Positions 20,042 through 30,878 of a stretch of 64,000 nucleotides of DNA are shown here, in pieces. Both the position numbers and the translations under genes were made by a program. The notes beneath the pieces are model-generated. The model saw only the letters and a list, made by a program, of their open reading frames with translations, was not told the DNA's origin and made no database searches. The stretch's first letter is position 1; every line of letters starts with the position of its first letter. The DNA comes from Oasisia sp. SBJ-2009 (taxonomy: Eukaryota > Annelida > Polychaeta > Sabellida > Siboglinidae): positions 31,973,542 through 32,037,541 of the forward strand of contig OZ024857.1 in NCBI GenBank assembly GCA_964017155.1, written 5' to 3'.

Positions 20042-20096
20042 ATGATGATGATGATGATGTATGCATGCATGCATGCATGCATGCATGTATGCGTGT
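20042..20096. repeat. (GAT)n then (ATGC)n microsatellite
   Basis: gatgatgatgatgatg forms the LINE tail and passes into atgcatgc repeats. The latter resemble the tract upstream of the LINE, so the LINE may have inserted into a tetranucleotide microsatellite. Confidence 0.85.
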
Positions 20097-20740
20097 ATAG
20101 TGGCTGCCTCTGTAGCATCCCACATCATTCTTTTCTGATAATCGTTCAAATAAGCCATCCATGAAAGATTATGGATAAATGAATAGGAGACAGGATTTCT
20201 TCCTGTCTTGCTCTGTTATGTGCAGTGACCTGGTATGACATACCAGATTTGCATCTTAATTAATGGAATTGTTTGTTTGTTGTCAGTATATATACCTACC
20301 AGTCTTAATACCATAGGTGAATAGAGTTATTAAGTGGCCAACTTTGGAAGGGGTACACTACATGTCAATTTCTTTCAGCATAGTTTTTTTGTGAAAGAAG
20401 CACAGCAGAATATATTGTCTTTGACGAAACATTTTCTTGAACACATGATCACAAGATGTACTCTATAAAGATATAATGTGTGAATTAATTTTGTTATATA
20501 AAAATAAATAATAAATATATTTAAAACTTTAAAACATAATTAATATAGTGCAAACAGTATTCCATACAGGCTGTAGATACAATATATTGCATTGCTAACA
20601 AGCGTACAACCAGCAATGTAACATAAAAATATACACAACTTGAGTTGCATTTACAGAAAATCAATAATTTTGAAACTATAGCCAGGGTAGGGTATACGTT
20701 TCAGGGTTAACAGGATCTACTGTATTATTGATACAGCTGC
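20097..20740. other. Non-coding AT-rich stretch
   Basis: No gene or repeat recognised. It is where the recombinase gene of the adjacent minus-strand DIRS element would be expected; nothing resembling it is present. Confidence 0.45.
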
Positions 20741-20764
20741 TATAATCAGTTCGTGCCACTGCAA

Positions 20765-21321
20765 TTAGTCAAGGTGCCATGTCAACAATAGCTGGCTGTG
20801 CTGAGGCCTCAGCATGGGGCGATGAGTATAAGTTCGCACCGATCCCGTTGAACCTTCTGGAGGATCTTTGGCAACAGAGCTGGCGGAGGGTAGGCATATG
20901 CCCACACTGCCTTCCAGCTCATTGACAGAGCATTTACTGCCATGGCTGAAGGATCTGGGACGGGGGACACAAACAGGGGAAGCTTGTGGTTCCATCTCTT
21001 GGCAAACAGATCCAGTGTGGGGATTCCCCATTCCTGTGTGATGGCCTGCAACACTGACAGATGTAAGGACCACTCCGTCCCTGACATTTGAGTTGGACGT
21101 GACAGGACATCGGCCAGTACATTCAACTTCCCGGGAATGTGACGAGAAATTAATGTTATACCCTCTTGCTGACACATAAGCAGTAGTTGCTTGGTCTGTC
21201 TGCACAGCGACATTGACCGTGTCCCGCCCTGCTTGTTGATGTAGGACACTACGGTTGAGTTGTCTGTTGCAACAAGGACTGTGAGGCTACTGAGTTGCCT
21301 CAAGCCAGTGGAGCATGGCAT
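20765..21321 (-). pseudogene. DIRS-like RNase H and linker
   Basis: The minus frame contains ATDNSTVVSYINKQGG (RNase H Asp), then ISRHIPGKLNVLADVLSRP, the typical late RNase H motif with Asn and Asp. It is followed by WGIPTLDLFAKRWNHKLP and FVSPVPDPSAMAVNALS, a linker typical of DIRS polyproteins before the recombinase. It ends with a stop just where the recombinase should begin. Confidence 0.8.
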
Positions 21322-21333
21322 GTTGTATCGCTC

Positions 21334-22379
21334 TCAACTCGAGCACATAGATGTGGAGTGTTTTTCTCTTGTTGGGACCAGACACCGGAGACTGTCAACG
21401 TGTCCCAATGTGCTCCCCAGCCGATGCTCAATGCGTCCGTAAACAGCTGAGTGTCCGGATCTTTGGGGGGTAACCCGAGAACCCCTCAGAATATTGCTCC
21501 CCGACATCCACCATTTGAGGTCCTCCTCGGCAAGAGGGGCCAGTGGGATCCACAGGTCGTTCAACAACGGATTGAAATCCCAATGTTGGGAAACACAATG
21601 CTGGGCTTCGCGTGTATGCAGGCGACCTAGAGGAACTAGTTTCTCTGTGGCAGCAAACAGACCGAGCAGCATCTGCCATATATGGGCCTGTCCCCTCTGC
21701 TTGAGCAGGATTGATCGAATAAGATCCACGATCTTGTGATAGCGCTCCGATGTCGGAGTCACTTGGAAAGAAGTCAGGTTGAATTGATACCCCAGAAAGA
21801 TGAACTTCTGTGTGGGAATCAAGTCTGACTTCTTCTCGTGAACCAACAGGCCCATTGTGTGGCAGAGTTGGAGAACCTGACCTGTGTCTCGGAGACACTG
21901 ATTTCGAGATGTTGAGTATATCAGCCAGTCGTCCAGGTACTGCCATGAACCAACACTTTAACTTCCAACATAACTTTGGTGAAAACCCATGGTGCTGGGG
22001 AGAGGCCAAATGGTAGTGCCCTGAACTGGTAGGTGGCATCTCGAGTCTGAAAGCGAAGAAACTTTCTGTAACCGCGGTGGATTGGGATGTGGAAGTATGC
22101 ATCGACCAGATCGATTGATGTGACCCAGGCGTCCCGAGGGAGCGACCGCCGGATACTCTCGGTTGTCTTCATCGTGAAGTGTGGAAGCTCCAAGAAGGTA
22201 TTGAGTGACGAGAGGTCGATCACCGGTCTCCATCCTCCGGACTTTTGGGGGACAAGGAACAGACGACTGTAGAACCCCGGAGCTGAGGTGTCGTGTACCA
22301 GTTCGATTGCCCTGTTTATCAGCATTGTCTGAACTAATGTCCGGAGAGCTTGTCTCTTCACAATGGGACCCTTGTCCAC
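21334..22379 (-). pseudogene. DIRS-like reverse transcriptase
   Basis: From 22379 downward: MDKGPIVKRQALRTL, FLVPQKSGGWRPVIDLSSLN, SIDLVDAYFHIPIH (first catalytic Asp), and FRALPFGLSPAPWVFTKVM. The YLDDW active-site box follows at about 21925-21939 but lies in another frame, so a one-base change near 21940-21950 separates it from the upstream part. The frame then gives FIFLGYQFNLTSFQVTP and AEEDLKWWMSGSNILRG, before another frame change near a G run at 21461-21466. The enzyme would copy RNA into DNA; this copy is inactive unless these are sequencing errors. Confidence 0.85.
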
Positions 22380-22711
22380 AAAGTGTGACGGGGCCCCGTG
22401 TCATGGGTGGTTTTTCTCTGAAGCACAGACGAAAGCCGAACTCCAGAACGTTGCACACCCAAGCGTTGCATCCTTTTTGTCTCCAGGTATCGCAAAACAG
22501 GGATAGGCGAGCTCCCACCTTCGTTGTGATCAAGGGGTGGAGCACGACCGCCTGTTGAGGTAACTCTGGAGAATGGCACGGGGATGGAAGGGTGAACGTT
22601 GGGGTGTTTTGTGACTGGTCCTGACACGGACAGTCACAATCTCTGTTTTCTCCCTCCTCGACCACGAAAGGGCCGCAGATGAGAGGAGGAGGAGGGGAGT
22701 GTGGTTGGTTG

Positions 22712-23630
22712 TCATCGAGCGGCGAACTGCCGCTGAGCTGTCCAACGACAACTGGGGGAAGTCGCAAGATAGGGTGCTGAGGCACGGTACAAGGCATTCT
22801 CCCGTTGCCGACCAATGATCTTGTCTCGTAGTTGCAACCGAGTCGGTAACTCATCAAACAAGGATGAGGATCCAAACGGTGCAGTGCGGAGGCTCTCCCT
22901 TTCATCCTGGGATAAGAGGGGAAAGGCACCACGAAGAGTGAGGTCACGCTGATGCAACAGGATGTTGTATGCCATGGCACAGGATTGATTCTGCTGATGC
23001 CGTGCCTGCACCAAAGTGGTCGATCATGCCCTGAATTGAACGATTCAGGGCTGCTCCCGACCAGTCCTGGAAGGACGTGATGCAGATACGTCGACGGGAC
23101 GTGACTGCCAGGTCTCGGAGGTAGCGCTGTTCAGGACTCAACCTGTGTTGTGTCACCCGCCCTGCTGTTGAGCGGGAAATATCCGCGAAACCTCTGTCAA
23201 CAACAGGGGATTCCCTGGAGAATGGGAAGTGTCCAGAAGAGAGCACCTCTGGTGCATAGAGAGTGTCCCTAGAGCGAGGGACGGTGGCAAAACGTTGTGA
23301 CTTGCCCACTGGGGGTGGTTGTAAGTCACAGTGTATCTGGTGAAAGTGATTTACCATGGCCGAGGAAAGAGGGAAGCCTGGTTGCGTTGTGACCGGGACA
23401 ACGTAGTCGGCCTGCGCTAGTGCGGATAACCGTGGCACGATAGCGGCGGCGCTGTCCGTAATTGGTAGCTCGTCGGTTAGGAACGAGCGCGCCAGGGTGA
23501 TTCGTTCCGCGTGAGACCATGTCTCCGTGGGATCGTCTGCGTCCGAAATTCGGTCGTCCGTCAGGGACGGATCAGGCACGTGTTCGGAATCCCAAGATGG
23601 AACATCGCGAGACGAATCTATAAATGGCAA
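22712..23630 (-). pseudogene. DIRS-like gag region
   Basis: Two overlapping minus frames (22944-23630 and 22712-23014) together cover a 300-residue acidic-to-basic protein that matches the degenerate plus copy at 13090-13990. Landmarks are WSHAERITLARSFLTDELP, LSALAQADYVVP, AMAYNILLHQRDLTLRG and RTAPFGSSSLFDELP. A frame change lies within the overlap near 22970. No CCHC knuckle is visible. It is expected to be a structural protein of the element. Confidence 0.7.
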
Positions 23631-23639
23631 TAAAAGACC

Positions 23640-25002
23640 GCGGTCGTTAGGCAGCTATCGAGCTGAACCCGCGGCTGCCGATGAAGGCAAACGGCGGTTG
23701 TCGGGGGCTGGGTTTCGTGAAAAATAAATCAGAGCCTGCCCATTGTTACCGGAGCCCATACCAAGGAGGTAATCTCGAACAGTAGGAATGAACGCCGGTT
23801 GGACGCGGCAGTGTTGTTCGGGTTCCGACGTCCCTGTCGGTTCTCCGGCTAGCTGACGCGCGCTGGGTGCCGAATGAAACGTCATGCTGCCTGCGCTTCG
23901 ACCAGAGAGGGGAATCCCGGCCGCCTCAGCGCAACCGATGGAGTTTTGGGATTCGGTACGGAGCCGAACGTAGCCTATTCGGCCAAACTCAAATGGCGCT
24001 CCGGTTCGGCTCCGCCCGGAGACAGACCGTGGGTTTCCCCCGATCGCCCGGACAACCAAGCCATACCGCGGGGAGGCTCGGGTTTCCGCCCAGCTGCGAG
24101 GTTTCCTGGTTGATCGGTGACCTGAGCCGAACGGGGTCAACTGGCGGGTTTCTCTCTGGCTCCGGAGGGTCGGCCGTGTCTCCGGCTTCGGCCAGAGGAC
24201 AGTCTCCGTCTTCGGGCCGGAGGGCGCGGAGGGTTGTCTCCGGTTTTACGCCCGGAGAAGGCCCGTCAGAGTATATCCACTGACATGGACTGCCGGGTAA
24301 GCGTGCATATTCCCTTGTGGGGAATTGAACTGGCAGGACGATGGTCCGGGCAGTTTAATTCGCCGCCCATGTCGCTACTGGGTCTCCGGGAGCACAGGGC
24401 CAATTAGCCGCGTCACTTACCACGGTTGGTAACATAACACCCGCTGTTCGCGGAGTAACTGCAGGATTTCCGCCAACACGGATTCCCGGTCACGGTCTTG
24501 GGTTATCTCTGGGGAAGGCACTGGAGAAAACCCATGAATGCTCCCGCTAGACATGCTGGATGTCTGCAAGCGAGCACGCTTATGGCTGCGTGCGTCGCCC
24601 AGCGCGGGATGCGGTGGTGTCGACGATACCCACCCAGACCTGGTCGGTCCACCGTGAGCAAATGTCGCACCGTACAGCCGTGACGAGAGCGACACTTGTC
24701 TGGGTGGTTATCGCCGCTGCGCATGAGATGGAGCAATTTCTCCGGTGGCGTGGGTGAGAGTGGTCAGCCATTACAATTGAAAAGGCGAAGTTGAAAAACG
24801 GCAAAAAAAGGCATAAATGACGATAGAAAGTGACTTTTAATTAGTCCACTATCTAGCGGAGGTAAGAAATAAAACGATAACCCGTAAAATAGCTTAAACA
24901 AATTACAATGTAAGCTCACAAAAGTGAAAAATACAGAGCTACGTGAAAGCGAGACTTAAATGATGGCGGCGCCAAGTGGGAAGAGGAGGTGACTCAGTGA
25001 TG
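23640..25002 (-). other. DIRS-like leader, GC-rich
   Basis: Upstream region of the minus-strand DIRS element. It has many overlapping frames (for example 23655-24140 minus and 23867-24283 plus), which I treat as artefacts of GC richness. Blocks near 24300-24420 and 24770-24900 match 6320-6900 in inverse orientation. A minus frame at 24417-24804 with MADHSHPRHRR could be the true N-terminus of the gag-like protein, but this is uncertain. Confidence 0.5.
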
Positions 25003-25345
25003 GGGAAGTAAAGGTAAAGGCAGTTCTTATATAGCGCAATATCCAGTCCTCAGGACCGCTCAAAGCGCTTTACACTTTACTTCCCTGACAGACCTGTTCA
25101 CTCAGACACCATCTCGGCTTCTCTGGGAAGCATCCAGCCATATGCTACAATTAATGCGCGAAGGCTGCTCGTACACATATCCACCACTGTCTATAGCCAG
25201 GTACTCATTTATTCAGCTGAGTGAACTGGAGCAATGTAGAGTGAAAAAACTTGCCCAAGGTTTTAACGCCGCAGCCAAGATTCGAACCCAGGCTCTCGTA
25301 GTCGAGAGTCCGAAGCTCTACCCCTGAGCCACTGCGCTCTACGGG
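25003..25345 (-). mobile_element. tRNA-derived SINE
   Basis: On the minus strand the head carries a box-A-like element (tggctcaggggtagagc) and a box-B-like element (gggttcgaatcttggc) in tRNA order, within about 80 bases of the 5' end at 25345. The other end contains aaagcgctttgagcgg...attgcgctatataag, a tail of the type shared with L2-like LINE 3' ends. gggaag occurs at both edges (about 25005 and 25343) and may be the target duplication. The homologous DIRS leader at 4100-4200 lacks this insert, which supports insertion. Confidence 0.8.
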
Positions 25346-25433
25346 AAGGGTGGTGGGAACCGTGGGGATGGTTCAGGTTTCATTTTGTCATAAATTTTGG
25401 CGAGCAACTTGGGCGCGGCCAAGTTTATTGCAC

Positions 25434-25478
25434 TTTGTGAAGCGACGGAGCCAGGCTAAGTCTATGTTAGGCAGTAAA
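25434..25478 (-). repeat. DIRS terminal repeat, outer end of the minus-strand element
   Basis: gacggagccaggctaagtc...ttaggcagtaaa matches 16718-16762 and the inverse of 4022-4070. Confidence 0.75.
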
Positions 25479-26754
25479 TTGTCTGATTAATATTAATTAT
25501 CTAATATGTAATTGATAACCCTAATTTAAAATGCATTAATATCTACTAATACAATAACTACTATTGTTATTTGTGTACAACTTCACAGCTAAATAAATAC
25601 AACAACCTCTTCAATCAACCATTTTCACACCCGCCTGGCAATGAGGACACACCCTTCATCCATGATGGGGTATCATTACATCACTGAGACGAACTTAGCA
25701 GAATTAGGTTCAATTGGGATCTCCAATTAACAAGCAGCACTTTCAAGCGGCTTGTTTCATGTTTGAACCAAATCCATTGTAAGGTGGCCTGTTTAGTTAG
25801 TACGAGGACAAAATCCCAACCGGACAAAACACCAACCACTGATTTTAGATGTGGGTGTCCAGACTTTCTTGGATGTATACATGCATGCATGGTTTGGTCC
25901 CATGGTTCATGGATACATACATACTATCACCATGCAGAGCTGCTTGATGCACCATACACTATTATGCTGTTTTTGTTTATTTTGCTTCTGAAACACTAAT
26001 TCTAACAATTTGGTGTCAAAGTGGAATTTGTATACCTTTGAACTAACACTTGCAATACAGTATTAACTGTTTTCATTTTTCACAAGGCAACTCATCCTAA
26101 TTACACTCCCCTTCAGACCACTGCCTTCTTGCAGTGTCATGCACCCTATTGATCTTAATCCTATTGATGTTTCCTTTGAATTTAGATGGTAGCAATTACA
26201 GGTAGCATTAAGGTGATGGTACATTAACTGCATCTGTGTGTAGTTCAGTGTCGAGTAGTCTAGGATTAGGGATATGCTATAAAATCATATGAAATGCTGG
26301 TAATGTCATATTGTCTCCAAGACACATGAGACTTTTTGATATGTAAGATTGTTGAATAAGCTATGAAATGAGCAATAAATGTAGTTCTTCATAAATTTAT
26401 TGTATATAGAGGCATGTGTGTGTGTGTTTGTGTGAGTGCGTGTTACTGTATGCATACACAGAGAAAGTCTAGTCACTCCAACAGTCCATCTAAAATTGGT
26501 TGGCATTTTGTCCGTTGGGGTTTTGTCCACAGGGTTTTTGTCCGTTGGGGTTTTATTCTGCACTTGTTTAGTTACATATACCTGCCATGGTTTTTATATC
26601 TGACGCAAACTTCCCTTACCATGGAATATAATTAATTAGCAGGTTGGTGCCCATAAGTCATAAATATTGTCCCGCATTTATTGCTAAAACTACTGTGTGG
26701 TGTAAATTTGTTCATGTGTTCGATAAACATATTGCCAACCGGACGTGCATGCAC
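25479..26754. other. Non-coding stretch with small repeats
   Basis: No gene. It includes a (GT)n tract at about 26412-26440 and a short run of 'gggttttgtccgttg'-type repeats at about 26505-26560. An isolated related piece occurs at 25800-25850 in inverse orientation. Confidence 0.5.
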
Positions 26755-28262
26755 ATTACCATCAATCGATTTCTGCTCTGGCAATAAGAATTGTTTCCGC
26801 CTTTATTGCCAGAGCTGTTCTGCGGATTTCTGCTCTGGCAATAAGAATTTTTCCGCCCTTATTGCCAGAGCTGGTCTGAGATTTGCCCTGAAAATTCGCT
26901 AGGGGCACACGGTAGGTGGGATGCAATTTGTTTCCGATAGGCTTTTCTGCTCGGGGGGAGGGGGAGGCCCAGGGAAACTCCTTTTAAGAGCCTCATATTA
27001 ATCGTATGACAGTGAAGCCACATTTTTCTGACACCCAAGATGACAGAGAATGCCAACGTGTGAATTGTAAAATGTTAAGCGAGTTATTTAATTTTGATGA
27101 GTGAATATGCGATATGTTCAGATAATTATATCTTAGTAGCACGTTGACAAAGTTTTCTGAAGTTTGGTTAGTACTTAGATGAATATTTAGTAAGATGACC
27201 TTGACAATTTCATACAAATCACACGTAACGCATTGTAGCTACATTTTCTTAAAGTAAATATTGCCATAATTTTTTACTGCATGACGATATTTACATTATG
27301 TCAACGGTATATTCTTACCTATTATACATACTACCGACATACACCATTATAAACAGGGTAAGTCTGTTTTTGCAGATTTCTGCTCTGGCAATAAGAAATG
27401 TTTTGCCCTTATTGCTAGAGCAGCTCTGCGGATCGAACTTATCGCAGTTTCCCCGCCATGATCGCCTAAATCAGTCAAAAAACAATACCACAGCATTATG
27501 TGTATCTGAAACAATTACTATTCGACAAGTGTTCGCTAAAAATATCGCCAACCGGACGCGCATGCACATTACCAACAATAGATTTCTGCTCTAGCAATAA
27601 GAAATGTTTCCGCACTTTTTGCCAGAGCAGCTCTGCGGTTCGATCTCATCGCAGTATCTCCGCCATGATCGCCTAAGTCAGTCAAAAAAGGATACCAGGG
27701 CGTCAATGTGTATCTGAAACAATTACTATGTCGACATGTGTTCGCTAAACATATCGCCAACCGGACGAGCATGTACATTACCATCAATTGATTTCTGCTC
27801 TGGCAATATGATTTGTTCTGCCCTTATTGCCAGAGCTGCTCTGAGATTTGCCCTGCAAATCCGCTAGGTGCACATCGGTTTCTGCTGTGGCAAAAAGAAT
27901 TGTTTTTGCCCTTATTGCCAGAGCAGCTCTGCGGATCGATATTATCGCAGTTTCCCCGCCACGATCGATCGTCTAAATCGGTCAAAAAATGATACCAGGG
28001 CATTGTGTGTATCTGAAACAATTACTCTGTTGACATGTTTTCGCTAAACATATCGCCAACTGGACGCGCATGCACATTACCATCAATCGATTTCTGCTCT
28101 GGCAATAAGAATTTTTTCTGGCCTTATTGCCAGAGCTGTTCTGAGATTTGCCCTGAAAATCCGCTAGGGGCGCATCGGTTTCTGCTCTGGCAATAAGAAT
28201 TTTTTCCGCCCTTATTACCAGAGCTGCTCTGGCAATAAGCGCGGAAAAATTCTTATTGCTCT
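26755..28262 (+). repeat. Hairpin-repeat array, right block
   Basis: TTTCTGCTCTGGCAATAAG starts recur near 26770, 26827, 27377, 27583, 27792, 27878, 28091 and 28179. From 27377 the spacings are 206, 209, 86, 213 and 88 bases, so long units of about 210 bp alternate with short units of about 87 bp. Each start is followed by a loop and by CTTATTGCCAGAGC (or variants), forming a hairpin of 13 or more bp. Long units carry a spacer with tgtatctgaaacaattac and ttcgctaaacatatcgcc; short units carry gatttgccctgaaaatccgc. No ORF is supported. Confidence 0.9.
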
Positions 28263-28372
28263 GGCACACCCAAGTCTATTGCACACCCAGTCTATTAGGC
28301 TTGGGCGCACCCAAGTCTATTGCACCTTGTGAAGCGACGGAGCCAGGTGTAATGTTACTTATAAATTAATTC
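28262..28372 (-). repeat. Solo DIRS-type terminal repeat, right arm of the 11.6-kb segment
   Basis: It contains gtgaagcgacggagccaggt and outer tgttacttataaatt, the inverse of 16780-16820. Just before it is a short tandem of cacccaagtctattg-like words (28264-28325). Confidence 0.65.
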
Positions 28373-29074
28373 TAAAAATATAGAGTTTGTGGTATATAGA
28401 AATATTAGACAGTAATTTGTCTGGTGTCGCCAGACATGGGGTCAAATACATTTGTATTTGTATTTGAAAGTATTTAAATCCTTTTTTTAAAGTATTTGTA
28501 TTTGACATTTAGGAATTGAAAGTATTTGTATTTAAATACTTTCCTAAAGTATTTGATATTTCAAATACTTTTTCAAATACTTTTTCAAATGTGTATACTA
28601 CAGTCAGGGACTAAGAACTTAATTACACAGCTTAACAAATATGGGCACCAGTAAACCAGCTAGCTAGGCACCAGCTAGCTAGCCAATAGGGCGTGTAAGT
28701 CTCGCGCGCGAAAACGAGGCTTGGGGCAGTTGGGGGCAGAAAGGCCATTTTAGCAGTGTTGGGAGATGGGGCTCTGATTTGTTTTTGGCTGCACTCATCG
28801 CAGCAGCGTCAGTAAATGTTCTCAGTATCGGTTTCCGAAAGATGAAGTCAAACGGAAGCTGTGGGAGAAACTTCGCAGGTAAGAACGATTACCATTTTCT
28901 TTCTAAAACGATATTTATTGCATTTGACTCTGTATTATCGCCCAGTACAACATTCGTAACGAAGCCGAAGGTGCAGAAGTCGGATCCACCTCGATTTTCC
29001 CATTATAACTACATGTATATACCTATATTGGATACCTTACACAAACTCTAATCCTAGACATGATCAATCAGCAT

Positions 29075-29310
29075 ACCCAGGTATATTTATGTTTCACAAA
29101 TATTGCATTTTGAGACCGAAATAGCGCTCCAATTTGTGCCAGTCGCAAGCGCAGCGGTGCATGTGTCACTGCACTGTTCACATGGAATGAGCGATAAACA
29201 GTTTATTTATGCCGACCCCGCTGTCTTTTCGACCTCAAAAGTCTGCTAATTCACACGGTTTATAAAACATAACTATGCGCAAGATGGTGCTAAATGATTG
29301 AGTTATCAAA
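29075..29310 (+). repeat. Dispersed repeat C, copy 2
   Basis: It lies in the first predicted intron of the THAP gene and matches 53205-53450 and the inverse of 12860-13090 (gcattttgaga, gtgccagtcgcaa, ttttcgacctcaaaagtctg). Confidence 0.8.
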
Positions 29311-30305
29311 TGTTGGCAAAGCGTAGCCGTAGGTGCGGTAGGCTACTACTAGCCTAACTAGGGCTTGGACAAAAACAATACATTTCCATTTGAACTTTTA
29401 CCTCTATGCTATCGACCGTATTTTGTTTGTCCTTGTTGAATGTTATTTGTCCCAATATTCTATTTGCAGAGATTACATTGTGCAATTGACAGTTATGTGT
29501 CTTTTTTTTAAACAGGTACATAATTTCTTTCATCATTATGTATCGACTTCCTCCCTCAGTACTTAGTTATTTGTTTAATTGTAATTAATATAATTATTTA
29601 TGTTATTCAGGCGAAAGGACCGTGTCCCCAATCGAGAGGACAGGATTTGTTCTTGTCACTTCAAAGATGGATGTAAAGATAGCGATCCGTCCATCTTTTC
29701 ATGGTATCCAGACCCGGTGTTCTTTCCATGCCTCCTGTGAGTATCTTTGTGTAAATATTTATTTCTGACAGTACCTTAGTTTATGCATATCGTTGTAAAA
29801 CAAGTTAAGATAAGTATTTTTATAACTGAAAATAATTTCATATGCGTATTGAGTAATAAAATAGTTGTGCTACTGGTATGTTACTCAACATTATTGTTGG
29901 CGTGAAGTCAGTCATTCATAAAATAATTAATGTTTCAAAATGTTAAGATGCAAATGACAATGATTTCTGCAACTTCGAAAATTAGCTTACATCTCACACA
30001 CAACTTGTCATAGGCTAAGCTAACATCAGTAATAATAACGATAAAATCACCAGAAAGTATTGGATACCCAGTAGAATAGAGCAGACAAATAATTTATGTT
30101 GTGCCAAAAAGTTTATGAATTATGTAACATTTGTTCACTTGATATATGTTATACGCACAATATGGTTTTGAGCCATTCAAAAATTTGAAGTTTCGCCGGC
30201 ATTGACACCATTGTTAACCCGGTTGGCATAGGCGTTGTGTCACGTGACTTGTATCGTCTCTCGATAGAATCGTGTGCGTGTTACCAAATTATTGGTTTAT
30301 GGTCT

Positions 30306-30327
30306 ATATATATATATATATATATAT
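30306..30327. repeat. (TA)n microsatellite
   Basis: About eleven TA repeats in the second intron of the predicted THAP gene. Confidence 0.9.
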
Positions 30328-30878
30328 GTGTTTATGTGAACATATTTTGTGTTTAACCTAATCTAAGGGATTTATGTTAGTTAGTGGTGAAGACATTTGT
30401 GGCGTGCTTCGATGCAAAATATGGTTTTGTGCCATTAAAATATCATGACATTATTTGAGACCGATCTGTCATTCTCAGTTTTATTGTTAGAAATAGGCCT
30501 AATTAAGCATTGCTATGTATTGTCAATGTTGACTACCATTTACTTTAATAATTTATTTGTGTGTTATTTATATTGTTACAGGTCCACTATGTTAATAAGA
30601 TAAAGTTCATGTTATTTAGTGTGCTCCTGTTTTATGACATTGTGAATAAAATATCACTACTGCTATTGCTAATTAAAATTAATAACAATACAATTACTTC
30701 TATAAATGTTACACATTACTAATAATTATTTATTTGTTATTTATTTAAATGCTTGGTATGAATATACAATAATACTGACATAATGTGCCTGATGAATTAT
30801 TGTAGTTATTGCATGCACTTTGAATTGTTTTATTTCAGAAATCTCGCACCTGAAAAAATCACACATGAGTATGCATAA

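Larger units (their letters stand above)
20741..25478 (-). mobile_element. Minus-strand DIRS-like retroelement, 3'-truncated
   Basis: Reading right to left, it has a terminal repeat at about 25434-25478 (ttagcctggctccgtcgctt on the minus strand), a GC-rich leader, a gag-like region (22712-23630), RT (21334-22379) and RNase H (20765-21321). The tyrosine recombinase and the opposite inverted terminal repeat are absent, so it is truncated near 20740. A SINE interrupts the leader. It is better preserved than the plus-strand copy but carries at least two frameshifts in RT/RNase H. Confidence 0.8.
28778..30878 (+). pseudogene. THAP-domain gene, three predicted exons, probably defective start
   Basis: The predicted exons are 28778-28878, 29611-29736 and 30839-30878, with gtaaga and gtgagt donors and attcag and tttcag acceptors; the phases join without a stop and give 88 codons. 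Exon 1 encodes VFGCTHRSS, then YRFPKDEVKRKLWEKLRR. Exon 2 encodes REDRICSCHFKDG, then SDPSIF. This is the C2CH THAP DNA-binding domain: FP and W are conserved, the C-x2-H half is intact, and a PSIF motif stands for AVPTIF. The first zinc-ligand Cys position is Phe (TTT at 28778), preceded in frame by TGA, so the start is missing or mutated. No effector domain follows. It may be a captured or non-autonomous transposon protein. Confidence 0.6.

Noticed and set aside
23655..24283. Long overlapping ORFs on both strands in GC-rich DNA
   Set aside because: They are frames in the DIRS leader that lack domains and are not conserved in the copy at 6.3-7.3 kb.
25262..25345. Functional tRNA gene on the minus strand
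   Set aside because: Only tRNA-like boxes are kept, stems are imperfect, and the sequence continues into a SINE body and an L2-like tail.
26755..28262. Regularly spaced palindromic repeats suggesting a CRISPR array
   Set aside because: The host is eukaryotic, the spacers are themselves repeated, and unit lengths (about 87 and 210 bp) do not fit CRISPR.
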